Shown here piece by piece: positions 23,951 to 35,671 of a DNA stretch of 64,000 nt. The notes below the pieces were generated by a model. The model saw nothing but the letters and a program-made list of their open reading frames with translations, was not told where the DNA came from and did no database searches. The stretch spans positions 1,488,001 to 1,552,000 of the forward strand of contig JAWPGT010000002.1 of the NCBI GenBank assembly GCA_034638255.1. Reading direction: 5' to 3'. Positions within the stretch are counted from its first letter, which is position 1. Each line of letters begins with the position of its first letter. The translations under genes and the position numbers were made by a program. The DNA is from Coprinus comatus (lineage: Eukaryota; Basidiomycota; Agaricomycetes; Agaricales; Agaricaceae).

Positions 23951-25186
23951 CTACCTAAACATATCCTCACCACCACCATTCTGAGTCTTACTCGAAACCC
24001 TACGCATTCCCAATCCCAATCCCAATACATTCCCATTCCCATTATCCGAGCTCGAAACCGTCAAATTCTGAATAGAAGGTCTTCTAGCCGGAGGAGGTTT
24101 CAATCTTATACTCGTCGTACTACTAGACATCTGTACTTCCAATTCCTGACCGAAATTAGGTGAACTAGGAATTCTAGGAGATCTAGGCGGCAAAGGATGA
24201 AGAGGAACTAATGGTCGAAGTGAAGGTGAAGTTGGTATAGGACGAGTATGTTGTTGTTGTGGAATGAGAATAGGTGACCTAGGAGCAAGTATACCTTCAT
24301 CCGAAGTTCCACGAGATTTCACTTTTGGAAGTTTATCGAATGATAATAATGAGAATATCGATCGGATTAGTGATACTCGATTTTTGTTGTTGGTTGAGAT
24401 AGATGTATCAGAGGAACCTAATGATGGTGATCCTGGTTCAGCTAATAAATAATGAATAAGCTTGAGTTGTCAAAAAAAAAAAAAAAAGGCAAGAACCACG
24501 TACGTGTTGACATTGGTAAAGCATTATCATTTGCACTCAAACTGAGAAACAAAAACAACGGTGCCAACCAAACACAAATCCCAAAAAACGAAGCTATTTC
24601 CGTAAACCCAGGAGCTCTAACTCCACCTCCTCTAGTATAAGACCTTGAATATCTCGCTTCATGCGTAATACGCGAGAAATAAAAGAACCAAAGGAAATGG
24701 TCTGCAATAACTAGAGCACAAGATCCAATAAAGGTTGGTGAAGATAAAGAAATCAATGGCCATGATTGGGAAAAGTTTTGAAGATAGATGATGTGACACG
24801 TTATTGAGAATAGTGTTTGAAGTAGAGGTAGGGAATCGGTGAAATAAAACATTGCATGTAGAAATATGATAACCTTTTCATGTTTTAATGTTTTAGTATG
24901 TGTAAGTGTTGTTTAAGAGATTATGACGCACATATATTCCTCGTTTACCGATCTGCTTGGCGATCTTACTGTGTTCTTCAATCAATTCTGACACATATAG
25001 TAGACCGCTCGCTGTATTGTGATAGTTCAACATATAATAACTGCCGGAATAAGAGACTTGCATACCCAAAGAAAGGGTAATGAAAGCAAAAGCTGTCAAA
25101 GCCCCCAAATAACTATTTCGTTTAACATATGTACCTCCCAGGTCACTCGAGAATAAGTCAAACACATACCTGACATAATAAAGCAT
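23951..25186 (-). CDS. svp26: Svp26/Erv26 (TEX261) family ER-Golgi cargo receptor
   Basis: Multi-pass membrane protein of COPII vesicles; yeast Svp26/Erv26 escorts type II membrane proteins such as mannosyltransferases out of the ER. After splicing, the start reads MLYYVSYLGALTAFAF, then ITLSL joined to ASGLLYVSELIEEHSK, then HAMFYFTDSLPLLQTLFSIT, SWPLISLSSPTFIGSCALVI and FTEIASFFGICVWLAPLFLF. These are the diagnostic family blocks, with the SPTF and ASFFGICVW motifs intact. I chose ATG 25186 because it splices in frame to the conserved YLGAL block; ATG 25192 is two codons upstream and also possible. A serine/proline-rich cytosolic tail of about 180 residues (24440-23951) is longer than in yeast. 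One intron contains a run of fifteen T on the sense strand (24473-24487). Confidence 0.88.
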
Positions 25187-25449
25187 TCCCATCGTCACGC
25201 TAGACAAGTAGCCCAAGCACTGTCAAAGCAGCAAAATGCGAATGGATGTAGAAAAGAAGAAGAAAACAATCAAACTTGAAACCGTGAAAGAAAAACAAAG
25301 AAGGCACTACATATTTCCATCAAAATGGGGTACCCACCACCCTCGGACACGTGTGACTATCACGTGCCAGAACTACTAAAGGCGTGGCTGTGCCGTTCGC
25401 TCACTTGAGGTCACTTGTGGTGAGGGGCGTAAGCTTTATCTACGACAAC

Positions 25450-26349
25450 ATGAGCAACCTCGAAAGTGAGTAAAGCTCACCTATAATTCTTAGTATAATG
25501 TTACTAATTCTGTGTAGAAACTCTCTTCCAGCTCAAGGTGAGCCCTACAATCCATGATTGTTCCATATCTTAAATGACTCGGACCCCTCTCCTGATGTAC
25601 TAATCTCAATCTATAGTTCACAGCAAAGACTCTAAATCGACAAGCTAAGAAAGCTCAAAAGGAGGAAAACACAGAGAAATCACGACTAAAGAAGGTCAAC
25701 TACATTTTTTTTTCCCTTGCTCTTATCCCTATACTTAACAAAAAAAATAATAATGATTTAGGCACTCCAACAAGGCAACACAGATGGAGCACGTATCTAC
25801 GCTTCCAATTCTATTCGAAAGAAAAGTGAAGCTTTACACTTGTTACAATTAGCAAGTCGTATAGATGCAGTTGCCAGTCGTGTTGAAACCGCAGTAACAA
25901 TGCGTCAAGTTACCGGAAATATGACATCAGTAGTGAAAGGAATGGATAAAGCTATGGAAACTATGAATCTTGAAAGAGTACATCCATTTGATTACCTATA
26001 TGAAACCACATCCTCATCCACATTCTCATCCTCTTCTTTTTTTTTTTTTTTTTTCTCTCAGATATCACTAGTAATGGATAAATTCGAAACCCAATTCACA
26101 GATCTAGACGTTCAAACTGGATACATGCAAGATGCAATGTCCTCAACAACAGCAATATCGACACCTCAAGATCAAATTGATCAACTTCTTCGTCGTACAG
26201 CAGAAGAAGCCAATATCGAATTAGAACAAAATTTAGCAACTAAAGATGTTAATGGTCTTGCTGAACCTAGTTCTACGATTAAAGATAAAGTTATGGAAGA
26301 GGATGATAAGTTGGCAGAAAGGTTACGTGCATTGAGACCTGTTACTTAG
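25450..26349 (+). CDS. did2: ESCRT-III subunit Did2/Vps46 (CHMP1)
   Basis: Acts late in ESCRT-III filament assembly and recruits the Vps4 ATPase through a C-terminal MIM1 helix (family knowledge). Spliced product: MSNLEKTLFQLK, FTAKTLNRQAKKAQKEE, ARIYASNSIRKKSEALHLLQ, RVETAVTMRQVTGNMTSVV, ISLVMDKFETQFTDLDVQTG, and a C-terminal MIM1-like DDKLAERLRALRPVT. Length is about 200 residues, as expected. Four introns. The last (about 25979-26060) ends in a T-rich tract of more than 15 before the acceptor, and the open frame reads through it. A second ESCRT-III gene, Vps60, lies about 5 kb to the right. Confidence 0.95.
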
Positions 26350-27104
26350 ATGTGTGGGTTTCTTTTTTTGGTTTTGGTTTGAGTTTTCATTTGTATTTTC
26401 TCACTTCTCTCTCATGTATGTTTTGATTGTTGATATGTTTTGGATTCTTATGTAGTACCAATTCCGCCATCCACGTTTTAAATGCGATATAATATTTCAT
26501 GACAAGATATTGATCATACTACGTTCTACGTGCATATCGAATTAGCATAAATCATTATAAGGAACCTGAAGTTGAAACTCGAAACTTCAAGAGAAAAAAG
26601 AGCATCGAAATTTGGTCTGCAAAAAGGCAAAAAAAAAAAGAAAGAAAAAGTTGATGTTGAACATAGAACATAGGTTTGGTATCAAAGTACATGCATGTAT
26701 GTATATGTAAAAAGGGGGTGTGCGGGTAATTATGTACATAGCACATGAGAAAGAGAAAAAAAAAAAGCATATCGACAAAAGAAAAGAAGCAAGACATAAT
26801 GCCAAAACAAAACAAACAAAAAAAAGGTTTTTTTGAGGAGATGCTCGGAAGGAATCAAAGAAATAAAATAAAATAAGTGTTTTGAAAACTCGAAAGTAAT
26901 ATAAACAAAAAAACGAAAGTCAAAAAAAAAAAAAATCTATCTAAAACGATGAACACAAGAACTAAAACCAAGAAAAAAATCACACAAGGATCCGAAAAAA
27001 CAGTAAACCATTAATCATTAACCAAAACCAAAAAAGAGTGTACAACCAAGAAAAAGTGCAAGATATGAACAAAAAAAAAACCGCAAGAAAAAAAAAAAAC
27101 GAAA
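26350..27104. other. Convergent intergenic region rich in A homopolymers
   Basis: 755 bp between the stop codons of did2 and the minus-strand serine-rich gene. It contains many A-runs of 8-13, notably 26620-26765 and 26915-27095. On the minus strand they are T-runs upstream of the stop-side exon, so they probably belong to a 3' untranslated region or terminator. No gene seen. Confidence 0.45.
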
Positions 27105-29240
27105 TCAAGCAGTCTGCAAAATAATGCGTACAAGTTTATCCATAAGTTGACGTTTCTCTTCAAAGGGTAACGAAGGTACCATCAAGAGTAAACCATCCAC
27201 TTTTGCAATAATACCCGTAGGTCCATCGAATGGAATTTCATGTGCGTCAAATTGATGGATATCTATGACAAGTACATTAATTAAGGTGAGCCTTCAAAAA
27301 AAAAAAAAAACGGAAAACAATACTGACATGTTTTAAATCTTGAATAACGAACTTCTCCAAGAGCAATTCTAAACATATCCGCCACTTCTCTACCGACTCT
27401 TGACCTTTCCTCACTCGTAAAATCTTGAGCTTGCATATAAGATTCTTGACTACGCCCACCATGTCCATGTCCATGTCCATGAGCAGATGAATTTGCCGAT
27501 CTTGAAACAGTAGATTTTACACTTGACGAATTACTCGGTGTTCTCTTGAAAAGTTTTGAAGAAGGTAACAAGGCCGATTCTTTAACTTTTGAAGGTGCCC
27601 AAGCAAGACCCAAATTAAGATCCAAAGACCTGCCTTTGGATCCTGATCTATGACCAATAATATTGAGTGATGGCACGGGTACGGGGGACCGATCTCTTTG
27701 TCTTTGAGACTTCTTATCTTGTTGTCGTTCTCTTTCGCGTTTAATCCTTTCTCTCTCCTTTTCACTTTGGCCACCCCATGACGCTGATACTTCTTTAGTC
27801 GTACTAGCAGTATTCGTACTCCACGTAGGAGAAGGAACTGGCGGTTCAAATGAAAAGAGACCATGACCTCTAGAAGCTCCGTTCGGCACTCCAATAAGTC
27901 GCTTCCCAGATGCCTTTCCCAAACTTGACGAATTCCCAGAGGGTGGTGTGTGATGACCATTAGTGGAAGGTGCAAAATTCGTAGACGGTGCCTTGGTGGG
28001 TTTTGATTTTGTAGAAAGTGTATCTTTCACCTGTCTCTCCAACTCTTTCGATTTTTCTTCCCTTTCCTTAGCCCTTTTCATGGAGGCATCTCTCTGTATA
28101 GTACCCACACCTGCAAGTCCAGGACCAAGTGTACTTTCCCTGAAAACAACCTCCCCATTTCCACTCTTACTCCAACCACTAATTGAAGTGCCATTACTCC
28201 CTGTTCTCTGTATGGCCACTGCTCCCCAACCAGGTCTCTCAAAATCAAAGCTTCCGTGTTTGGTGCTCCGTGCACTGGTGGTCATCTTTGTTAATCCGGA
28301 CCTAGGTACCGGGTCGACCTCTTTCTCCTTCTCTTTTCCTTTCCCCTTTGAAGAACGCGCTAGTTTTTCCATCTGAATCTCCTTTGATAGTCTTACTTCT
28401 TCATTAACGGCATCCATAGTGGCACGGTAGCGGTATCCAGTGTCAAGAGAGCGATTCTTGAAACTGTGCCCGGTTGGTCTAGAAGTGGAAGGCTTGGCGG
28501 AAGTAGTAGTAGGAGCTCCACGGACTGGAGTGGCGGGGGTATGGATGATTTTAGGGATGGCAGAGACGGCGGACGACGGAGGAAGAGAATCTGGAGGCTT
28601 CAAATTCTGTTTTTGTGATGGTTTTCGTTTTACAGGGCCGGATACGACAGGTATGGGTGTATTCGAGCGCGACGAACCTGGGGTAAAAAAAAAATACATA
28701 TAGAAAAGTTTGATTTGACCGAGTGGGAGGGGCATACCTGAGAAAAGGCCCTTGAGCTTTGAGGCACCGTCAGTATTAAGAGAAGGATGTTTTTCATGTG
28801 ATGGGTGATTTTGCGGGAATGGGCTGGCAGAGCGTGATGCTGTTGGTGCAGCTTCCTCAAAGCCTACTGTAGGGAGGGGCGGGATGTCGAGGGAGAGACG
28901 GGGAGTGCCAGGCCTTGACCTTGAACGCGAGCGTGATTTTGAGGGGCGGCGGAAGGAGATGCCAAAGAGATTTATTTTGCGCTTGGAGATACTTTGCTCG
29001 TTTGGCGGGGTCATTGTTGCGGAGAGGGGGCGGGAGGGTATTCTGTGGGGAGGCTTTGAGCCTGGGTGGGGTGGATTGGGGGCAGAAGGGGCTGGCTGTG
29101 GCCTTGAGCGTGAACGGGATCTGTTGAGAAAGCTGTAGAACTGTAGACGATGAGTATGGATTGTGCTGCCGAGTAGAAACACAGACTCTGTTTTCCTTCT
29201 TCAGCTTGCGTGTTGGCCTGTCGTCTGTTGTGGTGAACAT
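27105..29240 (-). CDS. Serine/arginine-rich protein of unknown function
   Basis: I do not recognise a family. The likely start is ATG 29240 (MFTTTDDRPTRKLKKENR), joined by an intron at about 29139-29186 to FYSFLNRSRSRSRPQPAPS. An ATG at 29014 (MTPPNEQSISKRKINLFGIS) is an alternative. The body is disordered: SR and SP repeats (SKSRSRSRSRPGTPRLSLD), charged stretches (KGKGKEKEKEVDP, SEKERERIKRERERQQDKK) and an HGHGHGHGG microsatellite at about 27455-27485. The C-terminus looks folded: DFTSEERSRVGREVADMFRI, then after an intron (about 27268-27327) IHQFDAHEIPFDGPTGIIAK and LPFEEKRQLMDKLVRIILQT. The folded end is the best handle for homology searches. Confidence 0.7.
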
Positions 29241-29440
29241 GTCGGGGTGGCTGTCGGCATAGCCCGGCGAGTGGGAAAGGGAGCTGAGGCAGAGATGGAG
29301 GACTAGCTGATACACGTGTTAGGCACGATGAGATCATTATTAGGAATATATTATTATATCCATCATCAACTCCTTCAACAAACTCCCTGTCATCATGGTC
29401 AGAACAACTTCTCTTCTGTCTGACTAATCCTATCTCAACC

Positions 29441-31110
29441 ATGCTCTCTGCTCTCCGTCGAGCCCCCCGTCTGCTCTACCAGGCCAGGTACTCCCATTCG
29501 TCCCCACCTAGTTCATATCCCCACTTTCCATGTGTAGAGGCACACGCCGCACGCACTTCTCGCTTACTCGCCTACAAACGCTCTCCAACAGATGATGCAG
29601 ATACAGGTCCAGAGCCTCCATATGCAAGGCCTAACCCCACGTCCTACCACCTCTATCATCACAAAGGCCCTCTCCAGCTGACCTACTCAACAACTTTGCC
29701 CTCCTATGACATAGCTTATGAAACCTGGGGAAATCTTTCACCCCGGAAAGACAACGTCATTCTTCTTCACACTGGTCTCTCAGCCTCTTCACATGCCGCA
29801 TCTACCAACCTCAACTCAGCACCAGGCTGGTGGGAAAAGTTCATCGGCCCAGGAAAAGCCTTGGACACAAACCAATTCTTCATAGTCTGCACCAATGTCC
29901 TTGGCGGATGCTATGGCTCAACTGGGCCTTCTTCTATAGACCCCGCTACTGGAGAACCTTGGGCTACTCGATTCCCCGTCATCTCAATATTCGACATGGT
30001 CAGAGCTCAGTTCAGTCTTCTCGACCACCTTGGTGTCAAAAAACTCTATGCTAGTGTAGGCTCTTCCATGGGAGCTATGCAGAGTCTAGCTGCTGGATGG
30101 CTCTTTCCAGAACGAGTAGGGAAAATAGTAAGCATCAGTGGAACTGCTCGAAGTACTCCTTCCAGCATTGCTATGAGATTCGCACAGCGAAGTGGCAAGT
30201 TTCTCCAACTCTCATAAGCAACATCGTATTCATCCAAATCTCTCCAGTGCTCATGGCAGATCCAAATTGGAACAACGGCTTCTACTACGACGGACTTCCA
30301 CCTCATACAGGCATGAAACTTGCTCGACGTGAGTTCTAGTTCACCACAACTTAACATCCATTGTCCTTATATCCAATCTACAGAAATCGCCACCATTACT
30401 TATCGTTCCGGACCTGAATGGGATCAACGATTCGGCCGACAAATCAGACAAGACTCAGGACAAGAAAAACAACAACAACTGGGACCACATCGAACACCTG
30501 CTCTTTGTCCAGATTTCCTAATTGAAACCTATCTAGACTACCAGGCATGTGTCCTATCTCCGCTTCTATAAATACACAAAACACTGACTAAACCGATTAC
30601 TCAGGGAGAGCAATTCTGTCTCAAGTATGACGCCAACTCACTAATCTACATCTCGAAAGCCATGGATTTATTCGACATGACACATACATCACTTTCTGCA
30701 TTAGAATTAAAACCCAACACTGGTGATGTGGAAGTTTCAGAAGAAACTGCAGAATCACAAATGCATAAAACTTCACATTCAAAATCTCATCCTCCACCTG
30801 TTAATCCACCTCCTCATTTATCTGATTTGGCTTCTGGTATGACACCTTTGATTGGGATTCCTACTTTGGTATTGGGAGTACAGAGTGATATTTTGTTTAC
30901 GGTTGAACAACAACGTGAAGTTGCTGATGCTTTGAGAATGGCTGGGAATAGAAATGTTAGTTATTATGAACTTGGTGGAGTTTGGGGACATGATACTTTC
31001 TTGTAAGTTTCTTATTCTCTTCTTTCAAATCGTTTATTGATACTAATGAAAACTGTGTTAGGATTGACGTTTTGAATGTGGGAAGTGCTATTCGTGGATT
31101 CCTTTCATAG
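29441..31110 (+). CDS. MetX-family L-serine/L-homoserine O-acetyltransferase, mitochondrial
   Basis: Alpha/beta hydrolase-fold enzyme that acetylates serine or homoserine with acetyl-CoA, at the entry to cysteine or methionine synthesis. The basic, hydroxylated N-terminus ([20 protein letters not shown]) resembles a mitochondrial presequence. Motifs are [39 protein letters not shown], the nucleophile Ser in [15 protein letters not shown] (about 30062), Asp in [11 protein letters not shown] (about 30888), and His in WGHDTFL (about 30990). The triad is complete. The [14 protein letters not shown] form and the presequence suggest the fungal Cys2-type serine acetyltransferase rather than Met2; this is an inference. 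Introns: 30195-30247 (GC donor, or GT three bases upstream), about 30329-30384, 30545-30604 and 31004-31062. Confidence 0.88.
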
Positions 31111-31301
31111 AATGCTGTCGTTGATATTATCTTATCTTATCTGATATGTGTATATACACACTATGACAAATAGAGATATATTGGTTGTTTTTGTTTACAA
31201 GTGTTACAATTACGCAGCTGCACGTCACAATAGTTCATAACCTTACTCTCTTTCCACTTTCCTCTTACTCTCTACACCCATCTCTCTCCAGTTTATTAAA
31301 T

Positions 31302-32257
31302 ATGAATCGATTCTTTGGTAATTCATCAACAAAGAAACCTAAACCAACACTTCAAGATGCTATTGCATCGGTTCGTTATTCATCCCTATCTAACCGCAGA
31401 ACGCGTACGTTTACAACCTTGGAAAACTTACTGACAATCGTGATCTTTTTTTTATTTATTTATATAGACAGATGCAAGAATTGAATCTATTGAAGTTAAA
31501 ATCCGGAAATTGGATGGAGAATTAATGAGATATAAAGAACAAATGAGTAAATTAAAAAACGGTCCTGGTAAAGTAAGTTTCTCTTTCTCTTTCCTTACCC
31601 ATCCATAATACTTACTTACTCACATATAAATTCTCAAACCAGAACGCAATTCAACAAAGAGCATTAAGAACACTCAAACAAAAAAAACTATACGAAAGTC
31701 AACTTAACCAACTCACTCAACAAACTTTCAATATGGAATCAACAGCTATAACTACTGAAAATTTAAGAAATACAATGGCTACTATGGATGCTATGCAAAC
31801 TGCTAATAAAGAATTGAAGAAACAGTATGGGAAGATTGATATTGATAAAATTGAGGTGAGTTTTTTTTTTTTTTCCATTCTTTGCAATCATACATACCTC
31901 CTCCAATTTTCTTTTTCAAAACAGAACATTCATTTCGATATGGAAGATTTATTAGAACAAGCGAATGAAGTACAAGAAATGTTAGGACGTTCCTATGCTG
32001 TACCAGATGAATTAGACGATGCAGATCTTGAAGCAGAATTAGATGCATTAGCATTAGAAGAGGAGGAAGAAGGCACATCATATCTTGATGATCTCAATAA
32101 AGTACCAGACTTCATTGATGAACCTCCTGTAGTGGCACCAGAGGTTCGTTTTTTTTTTTTTGTTGGCTCTATGAACAAATACCCCTTCTGCATTGACATT
32201 GTCTAACATATATTTCACCAGGATCCTCAGAAAGAAGCAGTCAAGACAAGCGTTTGA
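31302..32257 (+). CDS. vps60: ESCRT-III subunit Vps60/Mos10 (CHMP5)
   Basis: Late-acting ESCRT-III protein that binds Vta1/LIP5 to stimulate Vps4 (family knowledge). Spliced product begins MNRFFGNSSTKKPKPTLQDA and continues with ARIESIEVKIRKLDGELMRY, QRALRTLKQKKLYESQLNQL, NLRNTMATMDAMQTANKELK and FDMEDLLEQANEVQEMLGRS. The C-terminus has DLEAELDALALEEEEEGTSY, then DEPPVVAPE joined to DPQKEAVKTSV. Length about 215 residues, as expected. Introns at about 31372-31468, 31573-31642, 31856-31923 and 32144-32221. The last two begin with T-runs directly after the donor. Confidence 0.95.
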
Positions 32258-32352
32258 AAACTGCATTATATTGTTTTTTTAAATCATCCCAATCCCAACA
32301 ATCATGTGTATATATCCCCTGTAAACTATCTGTATGGTAATAATGTTCACGT

Positions 32353-34698
32353 TCAACCATAACGTTTAGCTTCAAGACTATCCGCGAACCAGTCATCAGA
32401 AGATCTAGTTTCTTCTGGTGGTGCCAAATTGACAATAGTAGACTTGCTTTGGGAGTCTAGAGATTGTGGTTGATTAATTCATCAGCTGGTTGTTCTCATA
32501 AATAAGGATAAAAAATAGACGTACATGCATTAAGTGCTTCAAGGCCATTTTCACGTCCAATTCCACTCTCCTTCATACCACCCCTATTTCAAAAAAAAAA
32601 AGTCAGCCTTCTATCATTCAGTATAATAAACGCGCAAAATAGTTACCAAGGTGAACTAGGATCATTACGATGATGAGTATTCACCCAAGTCAATCCAGCT
32701 TGCATTTCCGCAGCAACTCTATGCGCTCTAGACAAATTTGAAGTCCAAATACCAGCTCCTAATCCATATTTACAGTCGTTAGCCAATGCAACACCCTCTG
32801 CTTCATCCTACTCAAAAAAATCATTCAGCTTCAAATATGTTTTCATTCAAAAACATCCGAAACGGTACCTGGAACTTTCGAACAACCACTACAGGTCCAA
32901 ATACCTCTTCCTTCCATAATTCATCTTCAGTTTCAATATCCACAATCACAGTAGGAGCATAGAAACTTCCAGTTGAAAAATCAAAACCATCCAAATCTGA
33001 AGTACCAGTCATTCGACCACCACCTAAAATAATCTTTCCATTCGTCCTCATAACCATTTCTTCTATTCGTTTCAGATGGTGCATTGAAATGACTGTACCC
33101 ATTGTTGAACGTGGATTGAGAGCTATAAGAATAAGAATAATCAGATTTTTTTTACACCTAATATCTGAATAAAACGTACGATTTCCCATTCTACGTTTGA
33201 TACTCTCCACCTTTTCAAGGAATAAAGCCATAAAAGTATCATAAATATCAGCTTGAACAAGAAGACGTGTACCAGATACACATGTTTGACCAGAAGCGAC
33301 AAATGAAGCAAAAGCTGCACCATTAACCGAAGAAATCAAATCTGCGTCTTTGAATACAACTACTGGTGCTTTTCCACCTAGTTCAGCTGTATAAGCTGCG
33401 AGATTTTTTCCAACGGTACTGCCTATACTACGTCCAGTTTGAGTCCCTGCCTGAAAAACAAGGTCATTTTATCTATTGTAGAATTTCTGGATATAATACA
33501 CGTACCGTGATGTCCACCTTGCGAATCAAAGCATTTTCAACAATCTCCATTCCTGTTGTTGCGCCCATACCAGGTAGAACAGTGAGCACACCTTCGGGAA
33601 CTGTGAAACAGAGAGAGGATTTAAAAAGGAAGTATGCATATATAAATCATACGTCATTACCTCCAGCCTCCGTAGCTAGTTCCGCAAATTCCAGAACTGT
33701 GATAGGTGCCAACTATTATATGTCTGTATCAGAAAGTGATTATAACCAACTATCGATTCATACCCACCTCGGATGGTTTTACGATGACACTATTACCAGC
33801 TGCGAGAGCTGGAGCAATCTTTTTGACGGCAATAAGTAAGGGGTGGTTGAAAGGCTTTATCAAAAAAGTATTAAGTATGTGTGGCAGGAAATGAGGGTAA
33901 AGGGATACACACAGTAATTTGTGCAACAACGCCAAGAGGAACTCGTTGAATGTAGTTTAACATTTTGCCTTGTGTTGGTGCGACATGAGCGTTTGTTGTG
34001 CGTAGAAGAGCAGCATAGTAATCCCTATATAAAGGGTTATATATCAATTTCATCCACATGAGAGAACAAGAAAGTTAACTTACAGCCATTCTGGTAACCG
34101 ACCCAACTGAACATTCATCTCACGTATCGTTCTACCAGTTTGCATTGTTTCAATAACAGCGAATTCTGATATTTTGCGTTCTAATGCTCGAGCCAAATTT
34201 GACAAGACTTGTGAACGATGTAAAGTGGATGTTTTAGACCATATTCCAGACTCGAAGACCGACTGAGCTCGTTCAATAGCAATATTCACATCTTGAGTAG
34301 AAGGAGCAACAATCCTAGAGAGAGGGGGAAAGGGTTGGTTTAACATGGTGCTAAAATATTCAGAGAAGAGAAAAACGAACATACTGGCATAGTTCTTCTC
34401 CAGTTGCGGGATTAAATACAGGAAACCTTGTTTAATAAACCCCCAAATTGAGTACGACAATGGTAAACCAAAGAAAGAGAAAGAACAGCATATATGCCAC
34501 GAAAAACTCACTCCGTCCTTCCCTCTTCGCCTAAATCTACGTATGGATACGGACCATATCGTTCACGATGAAAACGGCGCTACAAAAAGTAATAATAAAA
34601 AAGTCACATTCTCTACATGCACATAACAAAGACAAAACATATAAACTGACGCTTTGCATAAAAGAAAATGGTCTCAGCCGGAGATTCTTGGACAACAT
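32353..34698 (-). CDS. Aldehyde dehydrogenase (NAD(P)+-dependent)
   Basis: Oxidises an aldehyde to the acid. Family blocks in order: [42 protein letters not shown] followed by NSVIVKPSE (cofactor pocket), the general-base Glu in [14 protein letters not shown] (about 33370), and the catalytic Cys in [20 protein letters not shown] (about 33270). [15 protein letters not shown] (about 32890) and [17 protein letters not shown] (about 32560) follow. The stop is at 32353 after [12 protein letters not shown]. The start is the ATG at 34698 ([16 protein letters not shown]), joined across an intron to [20 protein letters not shown]; the conserved body begins only after the next intron. About ten introns. 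The substrate cannot be inferred. Confidence 0.9.
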
Positions 34699-35671
34699 GA
34701 GGACGACATTCAATACATTGACCAGAACATTACCTATCTTCGTCCCAAAGGCAAACTTCACACGCCCAATAAACTCCCGGCCCGGTACTCTCTGACGTCA
34801 AATATGTGTACCCCAAAAGAGTGTACTTAATCTTACCCCCATAACCCCAACTCCCACATAGACTTTTGTACATAAAACGATCGTCCGAAATGATAGTAAT
34901 TGTGGAGTGTATGCCCTTTTTTTTACCCTAACCTCAGCCAGTATCAAGATCAAGGACGTTCGCTTGGCAGTGACCACCATTCACTGGACAGACAGCCCTG
35001 GTTTTATCCCGAGACCAAGAAGACAAATCCTTCGCAAAAGAGCCGATCACATATCACAGCCTCTTCAAAGTCTATACATGGGCGCCTGATTAATGACCGT
35101 TTACATCCTTCGGTGGTATTCACTCGTGAAAGAAGTTCACGAGGCGGGTTACAGCAACTTCGAGTATACAGGTGTAACAATATGGCTAGTTAGTAGGAAT
35201 GAAGCAGATAGATAATAAACTCCAGCCTGAGGAGCTATGCCAATGGAAGACGTCGTAAATGTTCTATTAAAATACATAGGAGGCGAGGACGAAGCCCGCC
35301 TTCGCGAAGTAACAGAGCTTCTTTTTTTCTTCCCAAAGCCAAGTTTTTTTCTCCTTCTTTGGCACAACGACATATAAGGTTCTGTGTCCGTGACTTACCG
35401 ATGAAACAAATAGAAAAAACTGTATCTGCACTGCCAAAGTTTCAGAGGTCCCTGGTGGTGACCCTGTCTATATTCAAAGAGAGACGCACCAGATTTGAAA
35501 GCTTTTGTATTTATCCCCGACACTGTAAGCTTTCGTTATTCCTCAAAAGAATTATCAAAGAGCCCGGCCACGCTCTTTCAGAAATTGCCGGTGTGGCCCT
35601 TATATATAACAGGCAGACAATACGACATCTTGATTCTCTCATCATTCCCATCCCTCCCATTCTCGTACAAT
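34699..35671. other. Divergent promoter region
   Basis: 970 bp between the ALDH start and the start of the unknown gene at 35672. No credible gene. It contains a perfect 8-bp-stem palindrome at 35123-35143 and a TATA-like TATATATAAC at 35601-35610. Confidence 0.5.
35600..35610 (+). promoter_or_regulatory. TATA-box-like element
   Basis: TTATATATAAC lies about 65 bp upstream of the ATG at 35672, a plausible TATA box for that gene. Confidence 0.4.

Noticed and set aside
27963..28703. Plus-strand open frames over the serine-rich gene
   Set aside because: Antisense to a long low-complexity coding exon; composition (S/F/P-rich) is the mirror of the real gene.
34537..34761. ALDH start at 34761
   Set aside because: The first codon there is GTG, and the ATG at 34698 gives a clean splice to the next exon.
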